The translations under genes and the position numbers were made by a program. The notes under the pieces were generated by a model, which worked only from the letters and a program-made list of their open reading frames with translations, did no database searches and was not told the origin of the DNA. Shown piece by piece: positions 23,920 to 37,000 of a stretch of DNA of 64,000 bases; within the stretch, counting starts at the first letter, position 1, and every line of letters begins with the position of its first letter. The stretch is from Antedon mediterranea (lineage: Eukaryota; Echinodermata; Crinoidea; Comatulida; Antedonidae), in contig NC_092679.1 in assembly GCF_964355755.1 (NCBI RefSeq), positions 23,622,432-23,686,431 on the forward strand, read 5' to 3'.

Positions 23920-25368
23920 TTTACCTCCGCCAAGGAGGTATATGTAATCGATCGCGTGTGTTTGTCTGTTTGTCTGTTTGTTACTTGGCAAAAAGAATTT
24001 TGCCAAGTATAGTATTTACTTTGTTTGTTTGTTTGTATGTTTGTATGTATGTTTGTTTGTTAGCACGATAGCGCCTACAGTTTTCAAGTTATCCTTCTGA
24101 ATTTGTGGGTTTAGATAGGTATATACTTTCAGACCATGCCTATGGAAAATCAACAACATTGATTTATTAATAACTTCACAAATAACAAAAATGATATTAT
24201 TTTCAGACCGGCTAGTTTTAAAAGATAGGAGACAATTTTCAAAAGCAGGTGAGCAGTCTTAAAGTAACACGTAAACTGAAATTACATTTTCTCGAGAACT
24301 ACTAGTCCAAAAAACCTCATTTTTGGACAAGAGGCAAGGATTATAATTTTTGATTTGTAATTTTAAAACAAAAATTGGTTGAATGTACCGGCTTTTTCAT
24401 TCGAGTAGTTTTAAAAAACCTATTTCTTTTCAAATTCACCCGTTTGGTTTTGGCGTTGCTGTTCTATTGTTATTCAAATTAAACTATTGTTAGTTGATAA
24501 TTAATTTTGTTAGTACCGGCGTATGTCCTTTCTTATTTCATTCTGTACATAGGTATATTACTTACAGAACATGTCTATTGATTTTCAGGAAAACTGATAT
24601 ATTGGTCATGTCTCAAAAGCTTATCTTCCGTACGATATATTAAATAGCACGCATTCTGTCTTTTTTTAACATGGACATATTCTTTGATATGGACCAAAAT
24701 ATTAGTCGACTGGTCACGCGGTTAAGCTTACTACATGGGTTAAGGCAGAGGCGCCGCAAATCGGCACAGCTTCAAGACACTCCTCGACCATTATTCTGGT
24801 CAATCTTGATTTTAGAAAGGTCATTGTTGCAATACCGGAGTTGTTTGTATCAAAAAATTATTTAAACAAATTATTAACCCCAGCAGGATTTTAACAATGT
24901 AAAGCTAATACCTAAAGCAAACAAATGTATCTTTCAACATGCTCCGAGTCAGTGGATATATTTTGCCAAGTACTTCACTCAGTTTCTGAGTGCTTTCATT
25001 TGTTTGTTAGCAGGATTACTCAAAAAGAGTTATAATTGCTGATTTGTAATTTTAAAACATAATTTATTTAATGTGCACGTTTTTTGATGGGAGTAGTTTA
25101 AAAAAACCTATTTCTTTTCAAATTCACTCGTTTGATTTTCGCGTTGCTGTTCTATTGTTAGTCAACTGAAGCTATTGTTGTTGAAAGGCTTGTTACATAA
25201 CCATTACACCACACTCGCATTCACATGCTTGTATTTAAATTAGCCTAAATCAGAAACAGCATTAAGACACACACAAATATATATATATTTCTTTTTAACC
25301 GGAGAAATCTTATGTAGGAGAATTTTACAGTAGGCGGAGGTATGTACTCTCGGAGTGTCTTTCTAGTT
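23920..25368. repeat. Dispersed repeat with GGAGGTATAT/GGCGGAGGTATG ends and TTTG-rich microsatellites
   Basis: It begins CCTCCGCCAAGGAGGTATATG with GTTTGTCTG and GTTTGTATG microsatellites (23955-24065). It ends GGCGGAGGTATGTACTCTCGG near 25365. Internal blocks recur, for example TTTTGCCAAGTA at 24000 and 24962, AAAACCTATTTCTTTTCAAATTCAC at 24415 and 25105, and CGTTGCTGTTCTATTGTTA. No coding potential. The superfamily is unclear. Confidence 0.55.
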
Positions 25369-25369
25369 C

Positions 25370-25890
25370 ATGATTTATCTAATAATATCTTACTTGAAAG
25401 AGTGTCTGTTCACAAAGACCTTGGTATTTTTTAGATAGTTCGTTAACCTTTTGTAAATATATTGATTTTATAGTCTCTAAATGCAATAGACTTCTTGGTT
25501 TTCTTTGGAGACATTGCAGACATATTAATGATAAAAAGGCATTAGTTATTTTATACAAATCTTTAGTTAGGTTGAATCTTGAATTCTGAAGTGTTATTTT
25601 CAACTCTATTTCTCTTGCCCAGTCTTGTAGACTACAAAGTGAACTCAATTATTCATGGTAATTTTGAAGTGTTCTTTCCTATTTCTGTTCCACAATATCA
25701 ATTGTAATCCATCCTTTATTTTCTATATCAAGAATGAGGGTAAATATTACTAAAAATGGTTTTGTTAATCGTTTGCCTCCTAAGTTATACCACTTACTAT
25801 GTAAAGTTGATGGATCTGTAGATATTTTTGTTTATTCACTTGCTTGTTTCCGTCACAAGGTCTTGTCTAATGTCCGTAATATCTAAATGT
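25370..25890 (+). mobile_element. LINE C-terminal fragment
   Basis: The plus strand reads CNRLLGFLWRHCRHINDKKA, ILYKSLVRLNLEF, SISLAQSC and finally VNRLPPKLYHLL with a terminal FRHKVLSNVRNI, the post-RT tail common to CR1/L2/Jockey-type LINEs. Frameshifts and a stop after LEF show it is dead. Confidence 0.7.
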
Positions 25891-26164
25891 TGTCTTGTTC
25901 TCTGTTGATTTTGCTTGTATATTTTATATTATATATAATAATTTATAGCGCCCTTTAAGTTTACGTATTTTGGAAAGTCTCACGTATTTTGGATTAGTAT
26001 AGCGCCCTCAAGTTGATGTATTTTGGAAAAAATTCTGCGTATTTTGGACTGATGTTCACCAACTCGACTCTTCAAATGACGCTAGAACGCGTTGCTTCCG
26101 CCACCGCTGCAATGTACCTATACCAGGGCGCTATGCGGCGTGGGTAGACGTGTTTTAGACCCAA

Positions 26165-26420
26165 GCAATCATGGTAACGAAGAAAAAACTAGAAGAGATC
26201 AAGCAATCGCTTGACATCGCAGCTAAATGAACTCAAAGAAGGCCAAAAGAAACAGAAGGAGATTAGTGAATCTTTCATTAAACGGATTGGAGTATTGGAG
26301 GCCGACAATGGAAAAAAAAAGTAAGCAAAATTTAATTACTGGAAAATAGAGTGAACGAATTAGAACAATACCGTACCAGTGGGACAGCCAGTCGACAAAT
26401 CGTGTCAAATTTCGACTCGG
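26165..26420 (+). mobile_element. LINE ORF1 coiled-coil fragment
   Basis: The plus strand starts VTKKKLEEIKQSLDI and continues with a frame change into lysine- and glutamate-rich sequence. It is clearly related to LTKKELEENKQSLNL at 29125, the ORF1 coiled-coil of the LINE at 28.5-33.2 kb. Short and broken. Confidence 0.55.
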
Positions 26421-28490
26421 AGAGGGCGCCCTAATTTTCTAATTTAGTTCAAAATTGCTAAATTTTAGGGTGTTGGAAAAACACAATATTTGTAAATTTA
26501 GCTGATTATCGGAAAAATATTGTTAGTGAAATAAATTCATAAATGGTTTTAATATATTGTCATGTAAAATTAAATGTATTTGAACAAAACGATAATCTGT
26601 AATTTAACGGCAAAATCAACCAATGTCTTTTTTCCGAAATTGTACCCTAGAAAATCGTTAAAATAAAATATTTAGAAAAATTGAACAGTCCTGAATTTAA
26701 AATCCCTGTTAGAAAAATTAATAATCTACAGAATACGATATTAAGATACAAAATTCGGTGGTTGGGATGCAGCTCCGACTATTCAAACTAAAGGTACCAC
26801 TATTTGTTCCATCGAAAACTAGCGAAACCGCCATTTTGTAAACACATCGTCATCGTGTTTATGAATTTATTTATAGCGAACGATATACGCGATGTTTAAG
26901 AATTCATATAAATAAATACATTCCAATACAACGTATATTATTTACTTGTTTATTTATCACAGTATACATTTTAGTTGAGGAATATTTATCATAACTATTA
27001 TAATAGCTTTTATACGAGTCCGAGGCCTAGCCCTATTAGCGAGCGATTGTTCCAGGGGCGGAAAGTCACTTAGTGACGTTGTGATCGGGTGCGTCGGGCC
27101 TAGCTAATATTAATAATATGACCTGAAATAAGCGGCTAACAAGAACTGTTATATACTTGCTTACAATTGTTTTGTTATTGATGAACAAACAAGCAATTAG
27201 ATTGAATAACAAATTATTTATTCATTTTTTTTGGGTAAAAACATGTACAAACTAATACTGTATAATAATTAATATAAATTAATAGTATTATTATTAATAC
27301 AGTATTAATAAAATATAAAATAGGCCTAACATACAATAAATATTCAATTTTTAAGGTCTACCACATGACAATAACATAATTTACAGAGTATAGTGTAGTA
27401 GGTTTGCATTCAACATAAATATTTGTATTGTAATTCATCTAAATCCTCTGCAACATACATATTTGTAATTCAACATTTTGTTTTAAATAATTAAATTATA
27501 GTTTGGGTATATGACAATGTCGGTAGGTACCGGTGTCATCTTTTTATCCACTTCACTCTCAGTTTGAAGTCACAAAGACAAAGAACTCTGCATCATCAAC
27601 GCTTCCTGAAAGTGTCAGAAAAAATAATAAATATTATTTAAAAAAAATTTTAATGTCTGGTTGTATATATAATTATAATATTATATGACATAAAAGTAAG
27701 GCAAATGGAAGCTGTATTTTATTAATTAATATTACAGTATTTACTACTGTATTATTATTTATATAATCTAGGCCTACTAGTAGCCTAGCTAGGCATCTAT
27801 TGAGCCTAATAAATCAAATAATAAATGAAAAATAAAATTAATACTGATTGAAAAAAAGTATTTTTTGGGAGGGATCAGATCACCAGGCTAGGCCGGCCAG
27901 GACCAATGATACTCGTAACCAGTACAACTTAACGACTATCGGATCAGCATCAACACAGTGTACAACACACGTCTCGCTATCGCCTATACTGACACACGTG
28001 TCTCGCGTTGCCGAAACCACGCTCACAGCTAGAAAATGTACCTACCTTTCGAGGCCTGAGAATACACCAACACATTTTGAACAGGATAGAAATATATCAT
28101 ACTCGATTAAACTAATATTATTCTTGATAAAACAATTGATTATAATTTTTTTAATTTGTTGGGATGCACCTCCGACTATTCAGAAAATGGACAACAAAAC
28201 AGTAGTCAAATCGTACCACATTTATAAATTTCACGAGTCCCGACTTCAGTCGCCGAATGTATTGTATTAGCTTCGGTTTCTTTGAAGGAAACCGATTGGT
28301 TATTCAATTATACTTATTAGGAAATGCTTTTACCATAATAGGTAATGTTGGGCGGTTCTTAAATATTCATGAGAGCTTAAAATAAAACAGCACTTATTTG
28401 CTAGGCGACGAAAAATCGTGGTTTCAGTTTTCAACGATAGGTGGCGCTTCAAAATCGTCAATGCGGAAGTAAGTCGATTTTACACGATTT
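26421..28490. other. Non-coding stretch with a direct repeat
   Basis: A block around GTTGGGATGCA[GC]CTCCGACTATTC occurs at about 26760 and 28158 in the same orientation, possibly marking element ends. The ORF at 27848-28270 has no recognisable motif and I regard it as chance. The rest is AT-rich. Confidence 0.4.
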
Positions 28491-30790
28491 AACGGTCAAA
28501 ACGCGAAGTGGCTTTCCCACTGGTACAGCAGATACAACAATGTTCTAATTACGGAACTACAATATGTGCATTCCTCATACGCATCAGCTGCATCGGCTGA
28601 CCTTGGTGTTTCGTCGGTGGAGTAGACCGCAGATAAAGAACGTGGGTCTATCGAAGAAGCTGTGTTAAAGTTATTTAAAGAGAAAATGAATGTTGACGTT
28701 AACACTTGTGATTTGGAAGCTGTACATATTTTACCAACTAAAAGTAATTCGCAATTAACTAGGCCTTTAGATTTTGTTCGCGAAGAAAGAAACAGAAAGT
28801 GATGAAACCTAAGGTAAAGGTCAAAGCAGAGAATATTTACATAATGATCATTTTGACTAGAGCAAATGCGGAGTTATACAAGCGTACCAGAGATTTAAAA
28901 AAACAAAAGAAACTAGAAGCCACATGGACCAGAAATGGTAAACTTTTTATTAAACGTATTGATAAAAAATGTGTGCATATTAAGAATACATTTGACATTA
29001 ATGACCGTGCATAATTCTTTGCTAAAAAATAACCAATATTCAGTTCGTTATAAATTTGTGGTGTTATCATTAGCAAGTATGTTATTGTTAATGGTTGAAA
29101 CTATTACACAAGTACCAAATATGTTAACAAAGAAAGAACTAGAAGAGAACAAGCAGTCGCTGAACCTCATGACATCTCAGTTGGAAGAACTCAAGGAAGG
29201 CAAAAAGAAACAGAAAGACATTAATCATTTTGCAATTAAGACAGCCAACATAAACCTTCCTCATGGAAGAACCTTTAATTGACCTTAATGTAGGCTCCCT
29301 TTCATCATCTGTGTTTAATCCTAGCAATCTTGACGGAGATAGAGATCCTGATAATAATATTCTTAATACTATGAGTGCAATTACTACACAAATGAACCAT
29401 TCAGTAGAGAATGTGATATTAAAAATAAGTTTACTATTATTCATTTTAATAGTCGTAGTATGGGTGCAAATTTTGAGAAAAATAAAAAATTATTTATCAG
29501 AGTTGGGATCATCACCTGACGTAATTGCAATTAAAGAAACATGGATACGACCTGATAATTCGGTTACTTTTTACATTAATGGCTATGTATTTAATAGTAT
29601 TTCAAGACAAGAAAAGTATGGAGTGGGTGTTGCTCTTTTTATAAGAGAAAGTCTTAACCATAATGTCCGTGATACCCGACTGCTGTGAATATATTTCTGT
29701 TATTGTCTATATTAATAATTCTAATTCAATTTACATATCATGTATATATCGTGCACCTGGTACAGATATAAAAATATTTACTGACACATTTTCAGATCTG
29801 GTCAAGTCAATAACTGATAAGCGGTTATTTATATGTGGTGACTGGAATATAGACTTACTTAAACATGAGAGTAATTGGAACACTAAATGTTTTATTGATA
29901 ATAGTTTTAGTTTAGGAATTTTTCTTCTAATTATTAAACCAACAAGAATAAGAGAAACAACAGCAACCCTAATAGATAATTGTTTCACTTGTGATGTTCA
30001 TTCTGTCATAAATAGTGGTATCTTGATTAACCATATCACAGATCATTTACCAATTTTTACAACAATTAATTATAATGTTACGCCAAGTACTACACATAAA
30101 AATATTACTAAAAGATATTTTATTGAGGTTAAAGTGAATGCTTTAAAAAATGACTTGCGTTACACTGATTGGAACAGTGTATTTATTGAAGAAGATCCAA
30201 ATAATGCTTACGATGTTTTTCATGTAACATTTTATACACCTATTCAATAAATATTTCCCTCCCCAAAAGATTAAATTGACGCAGAAAAGTAATTCAAAAC
30301 CCTGGCTCACATCTGGCCTAATTAATGCATGTAAAAAGAAGAATAATCTATACAAACTTTTTTTTAAAAGATCGAACATCATCTTCAAATAGGTATAAGC
30401 GATACAAAAATAAGCTAACAAATATTATGAGAAATGCTGAGAAACAATATGATAATAACTTATTATTGTTAAAACAAAATGATATTAGGGGTACTTGGAG
30501 TATCATCGATGGTCTGATTAAAACAAGAAATTATTGAAATCTGTCAAAAGATTTTATCGATAATCCTGTTGATACTGTAAATGGTTTCAATAATGTTTTT
30601 GCTAAAGTAGCCAAAAATATAACAAGTCAATTTCCAAGTCGTGATAGTCCCAATGATTATAATAAAAAACGTATTCTAAATTCTATTTTTTAGAGGCCGG
30701 CACTTCCAAAGAAGAATTAATGACAGAAGTGAACTTATTTAAGTCTAAAAATTCCAGCGGACATGATTATGTACCTATGTCAATAGTTAA

Positions 30791-32215
30791 AGCCCCCTTC
30801 CCTACGTTTTTTTAGATCTAATTTAAGATCACAAACTATATTTAATGTAAAAATAATACTATATGGTCCTATTGCGATAACTTTTTTTCGTCTTTAAACG
30901 GTTAAAAATGTGAAAAATAAGTCGATTCTAATAATTATAGCGGCCCGCTATAAATCCCAAAATGCATTGCGCGCGGATTGATATTGTTGTTTTTAGTCGC
31001 GTGGAAGCGACTCTATAGTTCACTATGTCGGTCGGTCGGTCTGTCTGTCTGTCGGTCGGTCTGTCTGTCGGTCTGTCTGTCGGTCTGTCTGTCTGTCTGT
31101 CGGTCCGGTATCACTATGCGTTTTATCGCTTTATGACCTTATCTTGATATCAGTTTAATCTAGCTAAGTCAATTTTTCACAGAATATTCCTTATGGCCAA
31201 GAATCGATGTGGTTATGTTTTCACGGTGCGCAATAAAAAATTACGCGGTCTACGCACGATTTAACGAAATCACGTTTGTAATCATATCTTAACAACCATG
31301 AATCACAATTAAATAAAATTTTGTACTAATAAATTTCAGGGCATAAATCATCATATGGCAATACAATTACGTGCATAGCGCATGTAACGCATGCGTAAGC
31401 GCGCTTAAAATTTTCAAAATTTATTTTCGATGAAATAAGAGTACGTTTCAGGCAATTTTAAGCGTTTACAAAATTGCCATGAGTGCGCAGATTTTTGCGC
31501 GCGCACTGCGCGTTAAATGTTATTGCGCACTCTTCTTGCCCGATTTCTGTTTTCTTGACTTACTTTTCAACTCGAAATTACGTTAGCCTATACGAGCACG
31601 TCAAAAGTGACAGGCTACGCACGTGTAAATTAATAAAATATAAATGTTTTTAAACATTTCAACATTTTTAAACATGTTCAGTAATTTCGGTCAGTATAGT
31701 TCACTATGTCGGTCGGTCCGTCTGTCTGTCGGTCTGTCTGTCTGTCTGTCGGTCTGTTTTTTTGTCGGTCCGGTATCACTATGCATTGTAGCACGCGACT
31801 TAATGGCTGTTGGCCTTGTTCACCTGTAATTCGCCCACTTTTCGATCGATCGTGAGGCCAAAACAAATGGAAGACTCCTAACTCTTCAGCGAAAATACCG
31901 GGTTTTCCCCAATTTGTATCAACGGAGTCTGGCAAAAATAGAAAGACAATTAATGCAGCAACTATACAACGTCAGGCTAGGTATATAGCTAGCGTACGAT
32001 GTTCGTACGTTACCGATGTTTACCAGCTAGGCCTAAGACCGTCCACGAGAGGTCGATCGCCGCGAGCTACTTAGGTAGTGCATTGTTTCTCACTTTTTAT
32101 CATAATTTACCATAAAACGTACATTTAAGACAAGGAATGACATGGTTTAATGTTTTTAAAGTGATATATATGTATTATTTTCCAAAAAACGTCCAAATTT
32201 GCAGGGAAGGGGTCT
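30791..32215. mobile_element. Non-autonomous DNA element with TTAA target duplication
   Basis: The terminal inverted repeats are AGCCCCCTTCCCT on the left and, inverted, AGACCCCTTCCCT on the right. TTAA flanks both ends (30787-30790 and 32216-32219). Removing the element and one TTAA rejoins the interrupted LINE reading frame between PMSIVK and HIIYEIIETL, which independently proves the boundaries. TTAA duplications are typical of piggyBac and Kolobok superfamilies. There is no transposase. Inside are GTCGGTCGGTCTGTCTG microsatellites (31026-31107, 31708-31766). Confidence 0.85.
31026..31107. repeat. GTCGGTCTGTCT microsatellite
   Basis: An interrupted 4-bp repeat (GTCG/GTCT), preceded by a TAGTTCACTATG block. 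The same block and array recur at 31690-31766, and an inverted relative lies at 63615-63680. Confidence 0.9.
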
Positions 32216-33200
32216 TTAAACACATTATATATGAAATCATTGAGACATTGACACATATTTTTAATCGTTCGCTTTAGACTGGTATTTTCCCAGATACCCC
32301 TAAGATTGCAAAAATTGTTCCTATCTACAAAGCTGGGGATAAAAGTAATTTCTCAAATTATCGACCGATCTCCTTGTTGCCCCAATTTTCTAAAATTTTA
32401 GAAAAATTATTTAACACCCGTCTGTTGAAATTTATAGACAAATTTGATATTTTATATTCAGGACAATATGTCCATTAGCCATGCATTGCTTCACTTTTCA
32501 CAGTTCTAAGGTAAATAAATTGACGTTGAATCATATTAAAACAAAGTATATTATTTTTAGCCGCAAAAACAATTATGAACCAACAAATTTAGTTATTAAC
32601 TAAATAAAATAAAGTTTTTAGGAGTTATTATTGATGGAAAATTAAATTGGAAGTATCATATTGACTATATTCATTCCAACATTTCTAAAAGTATTGGAAT
32701 TATCTATAAAGTAAAACATTTACTAAATACATCAGCTTTATTTAAATTAAATATAATTCATTAGTTTTGCCTTATTTTACATATTGTTGTGATGCCTGGG
32801 GTAATACCTTTAAAACTAATTTAAATTGTTTATACATATTACAAAAAAGGCACTCAGACTTGTTATGGAAGTCCAAGTAAACCAATTTTTTATTATTTTT
32901 ATACTCTTGACCTTTATAATTAAATAAAACTATATACAGTTTCTCTAATGCATAAAGCTTGCCATAACTTACTCCCAGCGATTGTTCAAAAGAATTTCAT
33001 TTTATGCTCAGTTGTCCACGATAAATATACTCGTTAAAAACACCAATTCTACCAACAAAACAAAACACTAAAAAATCATTAGGTTTAGTTAGTAAAAGGG
33101 TTAAACTTGAGCGTGAACTACCTGAGACTCTTAATAAGTTACATAAGAATCCTATCCTTTTAAAATAAAATACAAAAATAAATTACTTTTGCAATACTCT

Positions 33201-33575
33201 AATTAAAACAGGTATTTTTTACAATTACATTTTACTCTCTGAGAAAACTATCTTTTTTTTTTGTTAAGATAACAAAAAAAGATTGTTTGCATTTTCTTAA
33301 AAGTTACATTTCTTTTTGTAATGAATATTTATGCATGTTTATGTTTTTTGTGGTAAATGGGAAAAAACACATTTGGTTTATGGCCACATTCCTTTAAAAA
33401 AAGATACAAAAACTAAAAATTACAAATTACAAAAAGCGGTAGAACCAGGATCGTCCCGGCCCGACAAGGGGATGTGCATGAAAAAGCGATCACCATTTGG
33501 CTGATTGCATGTCAAGTGGCCCAGGGACAAATGAGCCGTTTTAATAATTTAAAAAGGGTTACTTAATATACTCAC
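33201..33575. other. Intron-derived repeat unit at distal end of LRR array
   Basis: Up to 33420 nothing is recognisable. From 33430 the sequence AACCAGGATCGTCCCG, GACAAGGGGATGTG and a final GGGTTACTTAATATACTCAC matches the spacer found between LRR exons further right. Confidence 0.6.
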
Positions 33576-33625
33576 TGTATTTTCATTGGGTGACAATGTA
33601 ACTATTTGGTTTATGTACTAAAACC
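33576..33625 (-). pseudogene. Degenerate LRR exon
   Basis: Matches the donor-side and NQIVTL end of the LRR exon but lacks about 22 nt of the middle (the NAFADL segment). The acceptor AG is replaced by AACG, and a TAG codon stands at the first consensus leucine. Non-functional. Confidence 0.75.
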
Positions 33626-33831
33626 GTTAAAAAATAATGCAAACGTACAGTAGCAATTAGCAGTGTTACCAGGATCGTTCCGACAAGGGGGATATGCAAC
33701 AAGCGAAGCAAGCATCATCACTTGGTTGGTGCTAGGGCCACAGTTGGGGGTCCAGGGGAAGAGTGACGTTCAGGGTATTTAATTTGAGGCAATTTTAATG
33801 AATAAAATAAGTTAACTTAATATATACTCAC

Positions 33832-33903
33832 AGTTCTTCCAATGCTGTCAAATCAGCAAATGCATTGGCTGGCAATGTAACTATTTGGTTACCGCTCAAA
33901 CGC
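33832..33903 (-). CDS. LRR exon (24 residues, phase 2-2)
   Basis: 72-nt minus-strand exon between acceptor TTCTTTCTTTAAAG and donor GTGAGT. It encodes RLSGNQIVTLPANAFADLTA and then LEEL, fitting LxxLxLxxNxIxxLPxxxFxxLxx once joined to neighbours in phase 2. It is the last intact LRR exon before the 7TM exon at 17030, whose phase it matches. Confidence 0.85.
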
Positions 33904-35440
33904 CTTTAAAGAAAGAATACAAACGTAGAATACAATTGTACAAATTACTACAACAAATTACTTATTTCATTATATTATTTCCGCTGAACGACACGAAATC
34001 ACAAAAAAACAGTTTTATTTTATGGTGTTTTTTAATGTGTTTGTTATTATTGACCGTTTTTTTATGATGTTTTATGACGTTATTGCTATGCCTAATTAAT
34101 TTCCTACAATGTCATGTTATTTTTATTTTTTTAGTGTTGAAACATTGTCGTCATTGACGTTTTAAAGTAAGATGATCCCCAAATCGTACTATTGTTGTGA
34201 CGTTTATACGTGATGGCTAAGCATAAAACTATATTAAAGTAGACATGTTCGTAACATTTACTTATCCTGAAATCAAAAACGTCTATAACCTTTGACCTGG
34301 TACATCATGCTATATCAGAGCTATCAGACTTTATAATGACCTAATGTTAAAGGATAGGAGACAATTGGTGGTCTGGGACTGTGTCTCAAGTAAACTGGAA
34401 CTAAATTTCCAAAAACTTTATTTGTGTACGAAGGGGAAAGTTATAATTTGTAATCTGAAAACATAATATGACTTAATAGACCAGTAGCCCAGAGGGGTCA
34501 ACCTAGCTGGAAAGTTAACCAATATTTCTATGCATGTGGCAATTATCTACTATCTATCAATGTATGCAAATGACAGTCTGGCGCAAAGTTTACATTGTAA
34601 AGGGTAAAAAATGATCAAGATCAGCTGAAAAGTTAACCCCATGAAATCTTTTGCAAATTGTTTGCCATAGAGCAAAGTGTAATGAGTGACTATTTCCAGA
34701 CAATTTTAGTGGTTGGGGTGCCTGTCAGACCTCCATTTCAGGATGGCCAACATTGAGCTAGATCAGCTTAAAAGTTAACCCTCTAAAACTGGTGGGAAAA
34801 ATGTTCAATAAACTCATAACTATCATGAATGACCATTGCCAGACATTTTAAGTGGTAGATTGTGCCCGCCAGACTAGAACTAGAATCGTGTGAACGCAAG
34901 TAGTAATTCTTTGATCATGGCCATTAATCGCCACGTTCTTAATGTGTCAAGAATGCACATACAATGGAATGCCTTGTTGCATTGACTTTATATATTTATA
35001 TGTTTTTGTTCTATGAGCTCTTAGATTAAGATTTTTTTTTTCTCTTTTGCTATGAATATAATTATTATGTCACCATGATATTCCGAAAAAAAAGTTAATG
35101 AAAGATGAATGAATGAATGATACAGATCTTTAATTATATTTCTAATTGATAGTCACTTCGTTACTAAATAGTATACATAATTAGAGTTTAAAATTGTGTT
35201 TCTATGAACAGCATTTATCGATGTGCAAATTAAGTCAGAAGTCATAATGCAGGTTTTGTAGTAATTTTCACTCAAAATGTCTCGTGATTTCCAAAATTGA
35301 AGACATTGTGTGTTATCCATACCACTAAGTGCTTGGTGTTTGTAAGTCTTTCTGCTTTAGGTTAATGATATAGATGTAGGGTAAGCTGGTGTGAACCATC
35401 TCTTCATTCCAGTTGAGAATCATTGCTTCGGTCTTAAGCT

Positions 35441-36155
35441 CTGTCTACATTACTTATTATTTATTTAATTTCAATCTTTCTACATAACAAAAAAAGACAT
35501 ATAAGTATAACAGCAGAGTAGCGGAAAAGCAAAAGTAATAAAACTGTCATCTTGTGATGTGCTTGACCAGCCCCTGTCAACTAGGATGATACAATAAAGC
35601 CGAGATTTAACAAATTTAGAAACGTACATAGACAAATATGCTATAATAAAATGTTAATAAAAGTGTTCTAAAAATACAATTGCTGATAAGATTGTATAAA
35701 AGTTAAAAAGTTAAAAATTCTGATTGTATAAAAGTTAAAAAGTTAAAAATTCAGAGTAGGTACAATCTAAAAAAAAATCATGTACATTTTCAAAACTTTT
35801 GGTTTATAAAAATATGAAAAGTTAGAAATCTATAAAATGTTGCTTTAAACTGTGTTTAAACTTAAAAAACGACTCTTCAATAAGATTATTTCTGATCGTA
35901 GCACCAAGTTCTGAAAACATTTTAGGAAACCGTACTATCCCTGAGTATTTAAAAGCATCAGTACGAGCTCTACCATGATGAAAGGTGAGTATATCTAGGT
36001 GTCGGTTATTAACTATCAAACTTTATGTGACAAAAAAATGTGATGTGCCCATATATGGAAATGATGTCATATCACTACCATATTTGGGAATATCACTATT
36101 ATATTTGGGCACATTACACTTTTTGTCAAACTAGTTTGATTGTGTAGACAGAGCT
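35441..36155. mobile_element. MITE related to 10041-10198, interrupted by a LINE tail
   Basis: The ends AAGCTCTGTCTACA and TGTGTAGACAGAGCTTT match the MITE at 10041. The middle, about 35460-36016, is a minus-strand LINE C-terminus: IVNNRHLDILTFHHGRARTD, FPKMFSELGATIRNN, SFFKFKHSLKQHF. After the LINE the MITE resumes with CAAACTTTATGTGAC. Confidence 0.65.
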
Positions 36156-36659
36156 TTAGTAAGGTACATATTGATGTCTATAATGTGTAGCTCATCAGAT
36201 GACTGAGCTGGACTGAGCTGAACTGAGCTGAACTGAACTGCTGGGCATAGCCTATCTCACATTAAGTGCATAATCCACTTTTGTGTTCTATTAGTATTAA
36301 TTAGTGGCTTTATTTGAAATTTTATACAGTACTTGTAGCTCCTGAACGTCTGCGATATTATATGATTATTTTCTGTCAGTGTCGTAAAGGAACAGGTAGA
36401 GAGTATATTGGCTGCAAGAATTTGTGTATTGTGAGTATGGTAGAGTTGTTTGAAGAACGCAGGAAAGCCTATTGTTGTGATGATTTTTATGATTTTGGGT
36501 TGCGGGTGATAACAAAGTATTTTGGCTACAGCTGGTTTGGGAGAAACGGCATAGAAATATCGAAGTCGAAGGATAACATTCATTGCAACCGTTACAAGGG
36601 TAGGCCTATATTCGATGGAGATTCATCTATAGATAATAAAGTTAACGGTCAATAACCTT

Positions 36660-37000
36660 AAAGGCCGGGCACACTGTCTGGCACGAAGAACAGTTTGCTC
36701 ACTAAAAATTTTTCGTAAATTATGATTGTATTCAATCAGAGTGCTTTCAAACAAAATTATACGCCACACACTGACTAATAAATTAGATTGTACATGCGCA
36801 GTGGAATTTTCTTGTCAGCAGTTAGCTCACGTTCGCCGCACAGTGTGAGGAAAAAGAAATGCGTGAAAAATATTAAACATGATAGATATTTTCCTCAACG
36901 GCATCCATGGCCAATCACGAATTTCCCGCCGCACAGTACACTGTGAGCAAAGTTTTATTCGTGCCAGTTGGCTCAGCCGATAGTGTACGCCGAGCTTTAC
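36660..37000. mobile_element. Small inverted-repeat element, GGCACGAA/TTCGTGCC type
   Basis: AAAGGCCGGGCACACTGTC and TGGCACGAA on the left pair imperfectly with TTCGTGCCAGTTGGCTCAGC and GTGTACGCCGAGCTTTA on the right. A related end (AAAGCCCGGCGCACACTAG, TGAGCCAACTGGCACGAGC) lies at 61281-61329. No coding content. Confidence 0.55.

Larger units (their letters stand above)
28500..33200 (+). mobile_element. Decayed CR1-like LINE with ORF1, endonuclease and RT, interrupted by a TTAA element
   Basis: The pieces are in order on the plus strand. An ORF1 RRM-like part at about 28640-29020 has EEAVLKLFKEKM, DLEAVHILPTK and TWTRNGKLFIKRID. An ORF1 coiled coil at 29120-29260 carries EENKQSLNLMTSQLEELKEG. 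The endonuclease at about 29430-30090 has DVIAIKETWI, CIYRAPGTD, ICGDWNIDLL and ITDHLPIF. The linker is at about 30290-30540. RT starts at 30720, is interrupted at 30791, and resumes at 32216 with DTPKIAKIVPIYKAGDKSNF and NYRPISLLPQFSKILEKLF. After a large RT deletion near 32470, FLGVIIDGKLNWKYHI and later tail pieces run to about 33180. Many stops and frameshifts; no catalytic block remains. Confidence 0.8.

Noticed and set aside
24671-24865. 64-codon plus-strand ORF
   Set aside because: Falls within the GGAGGTAT-ended dispersed repeat and shows no domain.
27848-28270. 140-codon plus-strand ORF
   Set aside because: No recognisable domain, lies between LINE fragments, and contains the tail of a dispersed repeat (TTGGGATGCACCTCCGACTA).
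36314-36655. 113-codon plus-strand ORF, and the opposing 108-codon ORF
   Set aside because: Neither has a family motif; they lie inside a nest of MITEs and LINE tails. The opposing ORF could be more LINE tail, but not convincingly.
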